From assembly GCA_963693085.1 (NCBI GenBank), contig OY856414.1, positions 263,590,001 to 263,654,000 on the forward strand: 64,000 nt of DNA, read 5' to 3'. Shown here piece by piece: positions 12,860-24,299 of the stretch. Numbering within the stretch: position 1 is the first letter of the stretch; every line of letters starts with the position of its first letter. The stretch comes from Alisma plantago-aquatica. Taxonomy: Eukaryota; Streptophyta; Magnoliopsida; Alismatales; Alismataceae. Under the pieces are notes generated by a model. It saw only the letters and a program-made list of their open reading frames with translations. It searched no databases and had not been told where the DNA came from. The position numbers were made by a program, and so were the translations under genes.

Positions 12860-13410
12860 TCAAAACTTACAAGAGGTCACCTACATAAACCATATGGGAC
12901 GCATTAGAATTTCTTGAACTTTACAAAGGATTAATCAAGTTTTCTTTAGAAATGTATCGATAATTGTGGTAAGCCCTTGCATGGAAACCACAAAAAGATG
13001 GGAAGATAGTGGGTCTTGTTGCCTCACTTCATTTGAGGCATTGAAAGATTTGGAAGGGGACCCACGGACCAAAACTTGAAATGAAGCAAAATAGAAATAA
13101 AAATCTATCCAATTCATCCAACCTTAGGGAAGCCCATCTTCATAAGGATAAAAAAGAATGAAATCCCCTCTAACTAAATCAATGAATTTTAAATATCCAC
13201 TTTAATACACATCTTGGAGCCTCCATGAACATTATTAAAAGAGCTTAGAATTGTGTTTTCCAGTAGGACAACATATGCAATATTCCTTCCATCAACAAAA
13301 GCATCTTGGTTCAAACTGATGAAACTTGACATAATGCTCTTCAACCTGTTATCCATGACCTTAGTAATTTTTTTAAACAATATTACAAAGAGAAATAGGC
13401 CTATAATCAT
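12860..13410 (-). pseudogene. LINE reverse transcriptase fragments, active site altered
   Basis: The upstream part (13189-13410) reads KITKVMDNRLKSIMSSFISL and ends KVDI; the next (12935-13117) holds VLVRGSPSKSFNASNEVRQQ then DPLSSHLFVVSMQGL. These are standard plant LINE RT blocks; the usual RQGDPLS is RQQDPLS here. The catalytic block at about 12870-12900 reads HMVYVGDLL where active enzymes have FADD or YADD, so the first catalytic aspartate is a glycine. With several frameshifts this is a dead polymerase. Family assignment is firm; the loss of function follows from known RT chemistry. Confidence 0.85.
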
Positions 13411-14700
13411 AGATGTTCAAAGCACATCTAGTTTTACAAATAAGTACAACAAATGATCTTGCATTCTCAAAGTAGTTTGAATTCACGAAAAAAAATATTT
13501 ATTGCCTTAATACCATACTCACAAATAGTACTCAAAAGCTTCTTATAGAAGAAAGCACTAAAGCTATCATGACCTGGAGCTTATCAACATACATACTTTT
13601 AAAAGCATCTTCAACTTCGTCCTTAGTGACTATTGTCTTAAACAATCAAATTGCGATGAAGAAAGAGTTGGAATATCCCAATTGTCACTCCATTGTAAAT
13701 CCATAATTAGAATAATTGAAAATGCCTTCATAATAATCAACAAAATGGTCAGTAATAATTAGAGGACCAGAACAAAAAACACATTGATGTTAGATTATGG
13801 ATCAATTTATAAGCCTTCTAGGATTGATTAAGGTACAAAAGAAACGGATGTTTCTATTGTTAGATTTCATCCACTGGACTTGAGACATCGGACTAATAAA
13901 GTCCTCCTCAACATTAAGGACATTCAAAGCTTCAAATCTCAGCTTATTTACATCAGCTTGCAAGGAATTGTTAGCATGATATGCATGAACAACACATTCT
14001 AAAGATAAGGATTCAACTTCTAAACTCTAATATGAAGAAGTAAAATTCTCCATACTACCCTTTTTGCATCTGATAAGAGACATTTTAGTTTCATCCAATT
14101 TTCTATATAATCCATACATAGGAGGTTTGTACGCCTCAATACTCCACGCATACTTGACAATATCCAAAATACCCCCTTGTGAAGCACACAAATTAATAAA
14201 TCTGAAAGGACCTTTTAACTTCTTGTTAATAATATGTAACTTAAGAATTTTATGATCACTAACAAATTAGATATAATCCCCCCAGAGAGTAGGATGGTTA
14301 TCGAGGAGATCCTAGTTGTAAAAAAATGATCAATTTTTTAGAATATGCTTAGATCATTTTCTCTTTTTCTATCCTAGGTAAAAAAATGGACCCTTTCCCA
14401 AAATTTCAAGAAGACTCATGTCCCTTAGAGCATTATAGAAACCTTCCATGCTTTAGTCAGGTGGAGGTTTCTTTCCCATTTTTTCGCAGGATAGACATAC
14501 TATTTTGAAGTCACTAAGGACCCACTAATTATGAGAAATATTGATTGAGATACTAATAAGACCATCCCAGAGAAAATTCTAGAACTATCGCCATTATTAC
14601 CATACACGGTTGTAGGATGAATATTATAGTCACCATATGAAACAACACAATGAATAAATTGATCACTATCCTTTATCTCGATAATCTAAAGAAAAATATT

Positions 14701-15353
14701 ATTGTAGTGAATAATAATTCTAGTATACACTTAGTATTAAAAATCATCAATGAAACTTGCACCATTTCATAGTTTGTTAATTCAAAAACAATGCAAGACT
14801 TAGAAAACTTGGACTAAAAGAGGATGTACTTGTCTGCCTACAACCTCCAGAGTTTCTCGTGGATGCATAAATTTTTTTATGGGCCCTTATGACATTCTGA
14901 GATACTGGAAAATGGCCTATCCATTTTGAAGATGGAAGATCCCACCTCAAATGGGGTCTATATCAATATCTCCCTCCCGATGCACGTCCAACAATGAGAA
15001 TTTCTTGGGAGTAGTTTGAATGTGTCTAGCCACCATATTTATACTCTTTGTGTGGCACTTTGGAGCCATTTTGGATTTATGATTGGTCTTCTACCCTTCC
15101 TTGATAGAAGTACCAACCAGACTACTTTGAGGGATCTCCATATTACTTACAAAAGGATCACCTATTGTCTCAGTATAAGGTATAGGCTCGACAACACTTA
15201 TTTGAATAGTGAGTAAGTCACTAGACCCTGGTAAATATCCACCTTATGTTGGTTATATAAATTGATTTTAGGAATAACGTCCCATAATTTCTTTTTGTCA
15301 CTTCCCTCATATGTAGTCTTCTTATTTTCCTTCCATCTCATGGTGACCTTAGA
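14701..15353. other. Probable 5' part of the LINE, not resolved
   Basis: This lies upstream (minus strand) of the endonuclease-like remnant, where an ORF1 and a 5' UTR would be. I could not find a clear RNA-binding or zinc-knuckle motif. It ends at the TG start of the LTR at 15354. Confidence 0.35.
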
Positions 15354-18300
15354 TGTTACACCCGCATCCCACCACTAATAATGAGATTAGGGCATAAGTT
15401 TGAGGATTAAACTTAATATAAAGTTCACTCCCAACTTTTTCTCTGATTTCAAACACTTTGTTTCCTCACATTCAATCACATAAACAAACTTTATAAGGGA
15501 AATTATAACTTTATTACTCTAATCTGATACCTATAATGAAGTTACATACTAAACATTCATTTTGTTTCTCAAACTTCCCTATAGATACAACATGATAATT
15601 AGATACATACTCTATTATTAAGGAATCAAAGTTACATGACATCATTAACAATTCTCTCACTACTCTACAAGGACCTAGAATGACAGGGATCAACACAACT
15701 TGACTAATCTAATACTTAGCTCTTGTGGAAGATCTACTTTCACATTGACATTCTTCAATTCACTTGCTTTCCCTAAAAACTTATGAGTAGAGGGGTGAGC
15801 CTACTCACTCAATGAATGAGTACTTCAAAGAAACAATTTAAAGCATATTGTATAATTACAAATATAATGTTGAGAAACTAATATCAATTAGAACAACAGT
15901 AAGCTTTAATGGGACTAATCATTCATAAATATAAAATGGCAGGATACTCTAGATATCTACAAGAGTGAATCAATATCAGATCATTCTTGATTAATTGAAA
16001 AGAGAACTAATAATTCAAAAACATACAAGGAATAATTGAATAACTACACACACTTGATTAACCTCTCATTCATGTTATTATGATGTGAACCCACATGAGG
16101 TGTATCACAACATGTGAAAAAATCACAACAAGCTACGATCTCATTGTACAACACTTAGAAGCACGCCATGGATCCTAAATCTTTAGTCTCAATACTGCAT
16201 CTGCAGCTGGCATTGACACGTCTTCCTCTAGGAAGGTAATGGGAGTGACCATATATCTCAAACTCCACCTCTCAACCTACATACTCAAGCGCTGCTTCAA
16301 AGCCCTCAGGCTTGTAATGCACCAATGGACCTACCGAAGATGTCCACTGATCGCCACAACTCATATCTTAGGAACCACCAAAATCCCCAGTTGGTGTTGG
16401 ATACCAATTATTTAATGAGTCCACCGTCACTGACCTAGACCCCCACACCCCACAATGATGCGTTCTGACTTACCTGAACCTACGTGAGACCTCAGGTCAT
16501 GAAGCATGTTTCTTCTTGCAATTTCATGCCTCTAGTGAGGATTCTATAGTGTTCAGGGCATCTAAATGTCTAATTCACTCTTAAAATTCATCATTCAATC
16601 ATCACATTAACATTTGTTAATTTAACCTCATAAACAATCCTTTTAGTAAATTATCAACAATCTGTAGTGTAAACTGAGAAATTGTGCAACACCACTTATC
16701 CCACTGAAGAACACTAAAAATACTTGACTCACATAATAACCTATCCTTAGGGCTTCATTCACCTCATTCACATATCACGCAACTCACGTAAGGATTCACA
16801 TACAATCAACATATATATGAAACCCTAGAATAAATTGAAATAGGGTTTTCAACCCTTTCACTAAAATATCATGCATATAACATTGAATAAATAAAGTCTA
16901 TGATGTTAAAAAGAATTGTTTCATATGAATTTCATAGTCTATTCGCAAATTTCTAACTTTCCACTCATCTAGGGTTTCCCTCTGTTTATTGAGATATTAA
17001 GCAAGTATTGATAACATGAAATGAAATCTAAGATAGTATCTGACATATCTTTACAACTCAATCAGAATAAACAATCATTAATAATCAATGACATTCAAAT
17101 AGACCAACTTCTTTATTCAATTATACAACAATTTCAGTCATAGCCAAAAATCCTAGATTTTAGTTTATTCTTATAATCTCTGCAATTACTTTAAGAATTC
17201 TCATTTATATGGATTGTAACCACTTCTAATATTATTTGATCATATGAAATTAATCACAATAGAGAAATAATATATTTCATATCACCTTGCAAAATCTAGA
17301 TAAAAAGGCAGTTTAGTGTTTGTAGTCGCATACTGAGCAATTAAAGATTATTGATGATTAACTCATTTTTGTGCAATCTACTATTTAAAGGAAGTACCTA
17401 CTCACCCTAAGGTGTGTAAACACCTTAAAAATGCAGCCCAACTTAGAAATCTCATATTCATATCAAAACCCTAGCAAATCACCGGTTTCTTCTTCCTTTC
17501 AACTCGGAAATCCTAGAAATGGAGATTTATGGAGAAAGAGTGAGAAAAGGGGAAGATTTTATATCATTTCAAATCAAATTAGAGGAGGGGTGGAATATTG
17601 ACATGTTATAGAATATTCACCTTGAAAGGCTATGTAAAGAAGCTAAATTTACTTGATTTCATCATATCTCGGATAGGGAAACCCTAGGTCAACATCCCCA
17701 CTACTTTCTTTCTCAAAACCCTAGCTCTCTCCTTCTCTCTAGAATTTTGTCTCTGGAATGTATCATGAAATATGAGAGCTCCTTGGGTGCTAGATTTCTC
17801 ATATAGACCAATTAGGGTGCTTGGGTAATTTGCAGACTGACCGCTCACTCTACTTTCTCTTATATCAGCAGATTTTTCTATCATAAAAATGTTATTGTAA
17901 TTCGTTTATTTTAGATGTAAAACATCCTCCAAAAAATATGAAAATTTAGCATGATGTCTAAAATGTAATTTCAGAGATCAAATAATTTTTTTATCATTCA
18001 CAAATATCAATAAATAATTAAAAATCAAACATTACACTGTTGAATAACACTTTGTCAGCATAGTCGGTGGAAGTATAGTTCGAGCGAGAACCACATTCAA
18101 AGAACATCCAAATATTCTAAAAAATTTCACTATCATGAATGATTGGATTATCCATATCATATGCAAAATTAAATTAAATCCAAGTTATATAGAAAATATG
18201 AAAAATTGTTTACAAAACTGCTAACTTGATCAAATTCCATATTCATGTACTATCCAAACCCTAATTTTTTCCGACTAGGGTTTACATTTCTCAAACTCTA

Positions 18301-18462
18301 ATTATTCAAATATTAAGCATGCTTAGAGTTTCTTATTAAGTTTGACATATCACAATTGAAATAACATCATTAATCAAGTTCAAACAATGTTCAATATAAT
18401 TAAACATGTAATCATTTAGGTAAACCCTATTTTACCAATTAAGCACAAATGGGGTCTTAACA
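15354..18462 (-). repeat. Gypsy-type LTR (3' LTR of a minus-strand element), 3.1 kb
   Basis: The + strand starts TGTTACACCCGCATCC and ends GGGGTCTTAACA. Immediately after it (18463-18500) is a minus-strand polypurine tract, so on the minus strand this is the 3' LTR. Its minus-strand start, TGTTAAGACCCC, is the common TGT..GACCCC opening of Tekay-like LTRs. A matching 5' LTR was not found; the next primer-binding site to the right (24285) belongs to a different LTR. The bases on the left (ttaga) belong to the LINE region. Confidence 0.65.
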
Positions 18463-18500
18463 ATTATCCCCCCTTAAAAAGTTTAGTCCCCAAAACATAA
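18463..18500 (-). other. Minus-strand polypurine tract
   Basis: On the minus strand: gttttggggactaaac, then ttttaaggggggataat, then the LTR. The form matches the tracts at 861-889 and 43935-43975. Confidence 0.65.
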
Positions 18501-21048
18501 ATATGCAAACAAAGTACATTCAAGGTTTCTTTTCAACTTCTAAAATCTTATGTATCACTATACTCTTGTAATTCATATTAGAATGTTATTTTCAACATTG
18601 AGTCCTCTATTTCTCTTCTAATCACACTAGATTCAAAGCAAGCCTTCTCAATAATAGTAGAAGAATTTTCTATGTCACAATCAATAATAGGAAAGAGAAA
18701 GATAAACAATCATTTTTAATCATGGCATACCCTATCGAGGTGTTACCTCAGTACAGCTAATATGATTTCACTATCTTAATTCATACACTTCAATCTATAC
18801 TTATTTTACTACATCACATTAGATTTATTAAAGACAGTTCACCTTTCTATTTTAAATTCCACCAATTTGCCACTCTAATAGAAAAGAACTCAAAATCTGC
18901 AAGACTATATGTTACAATAATTGTATAAAATTGAGCTAAACTACTGACATGAATGATTAAAACCATAACACTCATTCCAATTTAATATATTGCTTGTGCA
19001 TGTACAATTGAAGTCATATGTAAAATAAATTTACATCCCTTCATATGGCTTCAACAATTTATATTCCTAAAAACAAATTCATGTATTACTAAAATCATTT
19101 GTTTTCTCTCATTTCTCTTCCTATTCATTACTATTGGTTTCTTCTTTCTTATGCTTCTCATTTTGATCATATAGATTAAACATCACTATCATTAAAATAT
19201 TCAAGGTAAGAATAGATTATTCATCAGTCTTGGTATCACTGTAAGAATTTATTTTAGATTACACTTTGGTCATGTTGCACTTCTCCTTTTGGTCAAACCA
19301 CATTTCTTACATCTCAAATCTATTTCTTATCCCCTATTCTATTCATTTCCATATTGTTATATATCTTTATCATCTGCAACACATACCCCTTTTGTTACTA
19401 TCATTGCAATGTTATTTCTTGTATTGCTGATCACAAAATCTTGTTTTATGAAATTATTAGTTCCCAAGGTCAAATCACTAGTGACATCCCTTGAACTCAT
19501 TAGAACCCTAAACATTCTAAAGTTCGATCCTTATCAATAACATGATGTTATTATGACATGGTTTTACTCCCTTATTTCGATATGCAAACCTTAGCTCTCT
19601 TGAGGTTTACAAAAGTCTTCCTTATCTTTACCACTTGAATTTTCTTTGCTCATACTTGACATTTATAATAGGTTACCTTCTTTATTTACCCTACTAAGGT
19701 TTCATTTTAGTGTTATTGTCATTAATATATTCAATAGATGTGACTACCACGGTGGTTATGTATCATTCAGAATTCATTGTCTTACCACTTCATCCCCACA
19801 TTACTCTCATTAGGGAGGATACAAAAGAGAAGGTGATTCTAAGATTTAAAATTTCAAATCCTCAGGTACTCACTTTACACATTTTTTGTATCTAGGTTTA
19901 GTTACTCATCGTCAAGGAGAATAGCAATTTAGCATCTTCTCACATCTCCCAATCTCTGTCTTTTATCATCTATATTACTCCCTCATGTTTCATCCCCTTC
20001 TTTATTTTCTATCAGGCTTCCTGTTTGCTACTCATCCCTATGTCATTATTTACTTTTACTTATCTCTTATGATCATGTTTCTCACTCTTGTGTATAATTC
20101 CATATTCCATGCCATATATACCTTCTTATCATCTTTTTACTTTTATCTTATTGAAAGTCAAAATCAATATTCTCCCTTCTAGTTTCATCTTATGTGTAAT
20201 GCATTATGTGTCCTTCATTTTGAATCAAACGGCTCATCTAAGGGTTAACCATTGTCTCTTTTCGATCCAAATTTTATTTTATGAATACAATTTACCTTTA
20301 TATGAGTTCTTCATTTATTTAGACACACCTTTGTTCTTTTTTTGAGAACTAGTTACATTTCATCACTAGGAACCTATTGAATACACTTGATGTAAACTAG
20401 GTTGCTAATATATAGAGACTTTGAATAAAAAACTAGTAATGATGAAATTATTAAAATTTACAATAGAAGTACACATTCCATGCTCTCCATAATATCGTGT
20501 AACCCTCCTTTCTAAATAAAACTCATCATTTCCATCACTTCCTTTTTGTTTCATGTTAGTTTCTTGTCCTAGTCTTATAGTTTACATGTTCATCTAGTTT
20601 TCTTCACTTTGATTCTATGAACTTAACTTCTATGTACTTATTGTATACTTAACACTTTTCTCCTATTTTCCCTTTGTTATAGAGTACATAAATGCATTTT
20701 ACTCGATTATATGATGTAGTTTTATCTTATATTTCCTTGATTTCAGATTGGGTGAAGTGTCTCAATTAGTTATATGGTTCAGTTCTCTTTATCCATCATT
20801 TCTTCTTCATTTTGTATGTTACATACTAATATATGTCTTGTATTTATATTCCCTCTTCCTTCATTCCCAATTTAGGGTTTCTTATCTGAGCCCCCAAAAC
20901 TAGATCTAGATATCGGTTCCAACTAATTCTTACCTATTCTTTCCCTTATATTTCAACATCTTAGTGTATGTACAGTCTCACTACCATGTTAGTCTAATTT
21001 ATCCAGAGTCTACACTTATTATATTGTTAATAGGAGTCATTAGATCCC
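18501..21048 (-). other. Non-coding internal region of the minus-strand LTR element
   Basis: The + strand here is rich in T and C, so the element's sense strand is purine-rich. Short frames at 19289-19540, 19985-20182 and 20088-20345 are hydrophobic by composition and show no family motif. No pol motif was found. It fits the long empty internal region of a LARD-type element, or heavy decay. Confidence 0.4.
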
Positions 21049-22570
21049 AGTAACGCACCCTGTTAGCCGGACCAAGCCGAACCTGCAATCCTAAAGCCAA
21101 GAGCTACTCATGCTTAACCAACTCCTATTAATCGCAAACATGTGGAAATAATATCCTCTTAGGGAAAACTCATTTAAGCATAAGTTCTGGTCTGTTTGAT
21201 ACAAATAGTAAAAAAAATCGAAGCAACTTCATCATATGCAACAATCTAAAAGAACCATATGTATTCTACAAACTAAAAATCTAAATGCAAATATATTAGA
21301 GCATTTCTATTGATATGAAATCAAAACAATATCAAATAAAAGTTTTATCATAATCTATCTTTATGCTCTTATCCTTCTCTAATTTCTTTCTTAAAAATGC
21401 AACAATTATAGGGTCTAAAAAATAATGATAAGTAAACCACGCTTGAGAAAGATCATTTGTCAAAATTTTCTGTCATTTTCTAATAATATATTAATCTAGC
21501 CTAATTTTTCAAGATTTCACATTTTTAAAGTTTCAAGATCTAAACAATGACGCATACGTGTAACTTCCACTCATGCATTGTAAATGGATATTAAAATACC
21601 TTCTAGAGTCAGAAAGATGTAACTACTATTTCTATATACTTTTGAAAATCAATTTTCTCATGCATGTTTTAGAAAAATATAAAGTAATATTTTGTTACAC
21701 ATAATATATTAAATTGTATAAAGACAATATGTCATTTGTTAAACTTTAGTAAGTTGTATCAAAATTTTATAAAGTACATATATTTCATTATTAACATTTA
21801 TTTCAATCTATATATATGTCTTGATAAATAAGCATCAATTTTTATTTTTAGGGATCTAGAATTCATATACAAGTACTATGTGAAAACAAGTGATATTATT
21901 TAAATTTGTTAACCAGAAAGTGACATATCAGCAAGTTAGGCCTTTTAAACTTTTTATAAAAAAATACAAAGTTATGACTATTAGATGAAATAAAGGGTCT
22001 TTTCTAAACTCACTTCATTGTAAAGAAATTTGGGATACCAAAGTTTTATCCATTGAAAGAGAACAATAAAAATTTTACTAATTTAATAACAAATAGCAGA
22101 GAGTTGTTTATTAAAATTATGGTGGTTAAGGGTTGATTAAAAATTGATAACATATCTGCATATGTAAGAAAAATATCATGTTATTAGTATTTAGTTGATG
22201 GGAAATATTTGACTACAATTAGAAAAACAATGAGGAGTTGCATAAAAAACTAATGGGTGTTTTGATAAGTGGGATATTGAAGTTTGAAAAATAAACAATT
22301 TATTGACAAGTGTTTAATTAAAAATATTTTTGTTTGTAGAAATCTAGTAAAAAGATCAAGAACTTCCATATTTAGAAAATAATTTTCACATCACTAAGAT
22401 AGTATACTTATATTGTGTTAGAAAATATCCACACATAGTGTCACAAGTTGAGACACCTTAGGAGACACATATATTATGTTCCATTATTATACAGTTTGAT
22501 CTAGCCCCAATAGATAGTTTATATATACTTGATAATATATTTCACTAATAAAATATTTCTTCATCTAATA
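21049..22570. other. No recognisable feature
   Basis: Very AT-rich. A 'gtaacgcaccctg' at 21053 resembles an LTR start and has a poor 7-of-10 match to a minus-strand primer-binding site before it, but no other evidence supports a boundary. Confidence 0.3.
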
Positions 22571-22859
22571 CAAGATATAAAAGGCCACCAAGGGCATGCA
22601 CAAAAAGTATTCATGTCGATTGTGGTATTTTTGAAATTAGTTTAAGAGTTGACTTGCCTCCACAACAAGCTCTACCATTTCTCATTTCATTCAATATTCA
22701 CTATTAGTCATTTTTCTTTCTCTTGGAGTGAATTTTTTTCCCGTGCATGCCACACAATAGAAATAGAAGTCACAGGATCCTACTACTTTTGATCCAAACA
22801 TCAATTGATCTTTGAGAAATATCCAAAGTGCAAGGAAATCTGCTTCACTTATCCCACCA

Positions 22860-23400
22860 CTAGATTTTAGTCTAGAAGAAATTGTACTAACAACGAAAGA
22901 AAATTGCTTTGAAGGATTTCTTAGTGCCCGCTACCATAAACCTCAATAGGGTTGTCCAATGCCTGATGATCGAGTCAAATAATATCAACCCACAAATCAT
23001 GCATATGTTGTAGAAGAATCCTTTTTTAGGGAAAACTTTAGAAGATCCAAACTTTGATTTTTCAAGTTTCCGCATGCATCAATACATCTAAAATAATTGG
23101 CATTCCTACTAAAGGGGTTTGCCTACTATTGGTACCATTCACATTAAGAGATAGAGCCAAAGCATGGATGCGCTCCTCGTCTGTGACTCAATAAAAAATT
23201 GGGAACATTTATTGAACGTTTTTCTGGCAAATGTACTACCCACCGAGCTAGACACCTCAATTGAGGAACCAACTCACTAACTTTATCTAGAAGGACAAAG
23301 AAAATCTCTATGATGCATGATATATGTTCAAAGATCTCGAATTCTTATGTCCACACCATGGTCTGAAGTAATAGTTATTGACGCAAACCTCTTATAATGT
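22860..23400 (+). pseudogene. Decayed gypsy gag (Athila/Tat-like capsid region)
   Basis: From 23138 one + strand frame gives FTLRDRAKAWM, then after stops YYPPS, PQLRNQLTNFI, KDKENLYDA, and MFKDLEFLCPHHGL. This is the retrotransposon gag (capsid) signature of Athila/Tat-type Ty3/gypsy elements: F(S/T)LRDRAKAW, FPPSKT, LRNEI.F, E.LYEAW.RFK, CPHHG. Five stops occur in the frame between 23138 and 23362 but no frameshift is needed. Upstream homology back to about 22860 is weaker and changes frame. No full element surrounds it: right after the capsid signature the sequence turns into the tail of an unrelated LTR. Confidence 0.75.
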
Positions 23401-23469
23401 GCTTTTACCCACTACACATCATATTGTCAATTCAACCACTAGTGGATCACTCATGACGACTTGATATTT

Positions 23470-23720
23470 TGGTATGAGTACCTCGAAGTTTTATGTTGCG
23501 GATGTATATGTTTAAGTAAAGCAACTGGTACTTGTTATCCTCGAGATGAGACAGTACAATGCATGTACAATATGAACCACATGTATATAAAGTTTTGGCT
23601 CTTTCTGTAAGAGTTTCCTGGAAAAGGATCTATGTGCAAAATGGTTTTAATTCTTAGTGATTTTTGTTAATTATGTTGCTTATGGTTATTCCACGATTAT
23701 TACTGGTGATGACTTGATTT
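23470..23720 (+). repeat. Fragment of the 3' end of a family-A LTR
   Basis: It aligns with 40340-40590 (the end of the solo LTR) and 57480-57710: shared 'acctcgaagttttatgttgc', 'gttatcctcgagatgaga', 'atgaaccacatgtatataaag', 'ttttggctctttct' and 'cttagtgatttttgttaatt'. The match fades near 23720, though 'caagtcattaca' at 23806-23817 resembles the LTR's final 'gaagtcgttaca', so the end may be further right after a small insertion. Confidence 0.7.
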
Positions 23721-24189
23721 GTAATCAGGTCATCATAGGGATAACTATCCAAACATGTGGTTCTATGGGTCATAAGGGAACTATATTGGGTATGCATCCT
23801 CAAACAAGTCATTACACCCGGGAGACTAGTTCAACATATTAGGTTCTCAAGAGTATCCAACTTAGGTTCCTAAGGCTACTACTGTCTATAGGCATGCTAT
23901 TTCAAACAATTCATATCATCTCAGGCCAGACCAGTATCATATGGATTCGGGAGTCCTCGTAAACCAAGCTAGTGGTGCAGAGGAAAATCTTGCCAGTCCC
24001 CGAACCCTGATCCTTTCTAGACACCTTTTCTTTTAACTTCATGTCCTAGTAGTTGCCTAAAGGCCAAGCTAAACAACCTCAAGTTACTATGGTTACTTAT
24101 GCATCTTTTAGTTGTAAGTATTTTTGGGATCTATTCATCATTATTCTAATGTGAAACTATAGGATCCTAAACCAACCCTTCATCATTTA

Positions 24190-24299
24190 TTGATCAACTC
24201 TAGGGCAAACATGTCACTTAAAGGTAAGGCAAGTATTCTAACTAGGGAGACAAAATAGAAATAGTCAGATTCCGACTACCATGGGCTTTGATACCATTT
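24190..24299 (-). mobile_element. Leader and primer-binding site of a minus-strand family-B element
   Basis: The segment 24190-24296 matches 44530-44646 nearly base for base over its last 45 bases (atagtcagattccgactaccatg..). The primer-binding site, read on the minus strand at 24285-24296, is TGGTATCAAAGC, one base off the initiator-Met tRNA complement TGGTATCAGAGC. Only about 100 bases of internal region remain before the mosaic on the left. Confidence 0.7.

Larger units (their letters stand above)
11370..14700 (-). mobile_element. Decayed L1-type LINE (non-LTR retrotransposon)
   Basis: Minus-strand coding remnants lie in the order expected for ORF2 of a plant L1 element: the end of an endonuclease-like region (about 14280-14400, with a DNHPTLWGD-like run), reverse transcriptase (about 12860-13410), the thumb/connection region (12387-12614, with FPLPKSMLDDLEKIFIRFIW), and a C-terminal zinc-binding zf-RVT region (about 11560-11770, with CVLCLEDMKNRTHTLFDCA). 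Stops and frameshifts break all segments. There are no LTRs. The 3' end and any poly-A tail were not located. The element sits between two LTRs that probably inserted later. Confidence 0.85.

Noticed and set aside
21049..21075. LTR start at 'gtaacgcaccctg'
   Set aside because: No TG, only a 7-of-10 primer-binding-site match, and no similarity to the LTR at 15354 that would be its partner.
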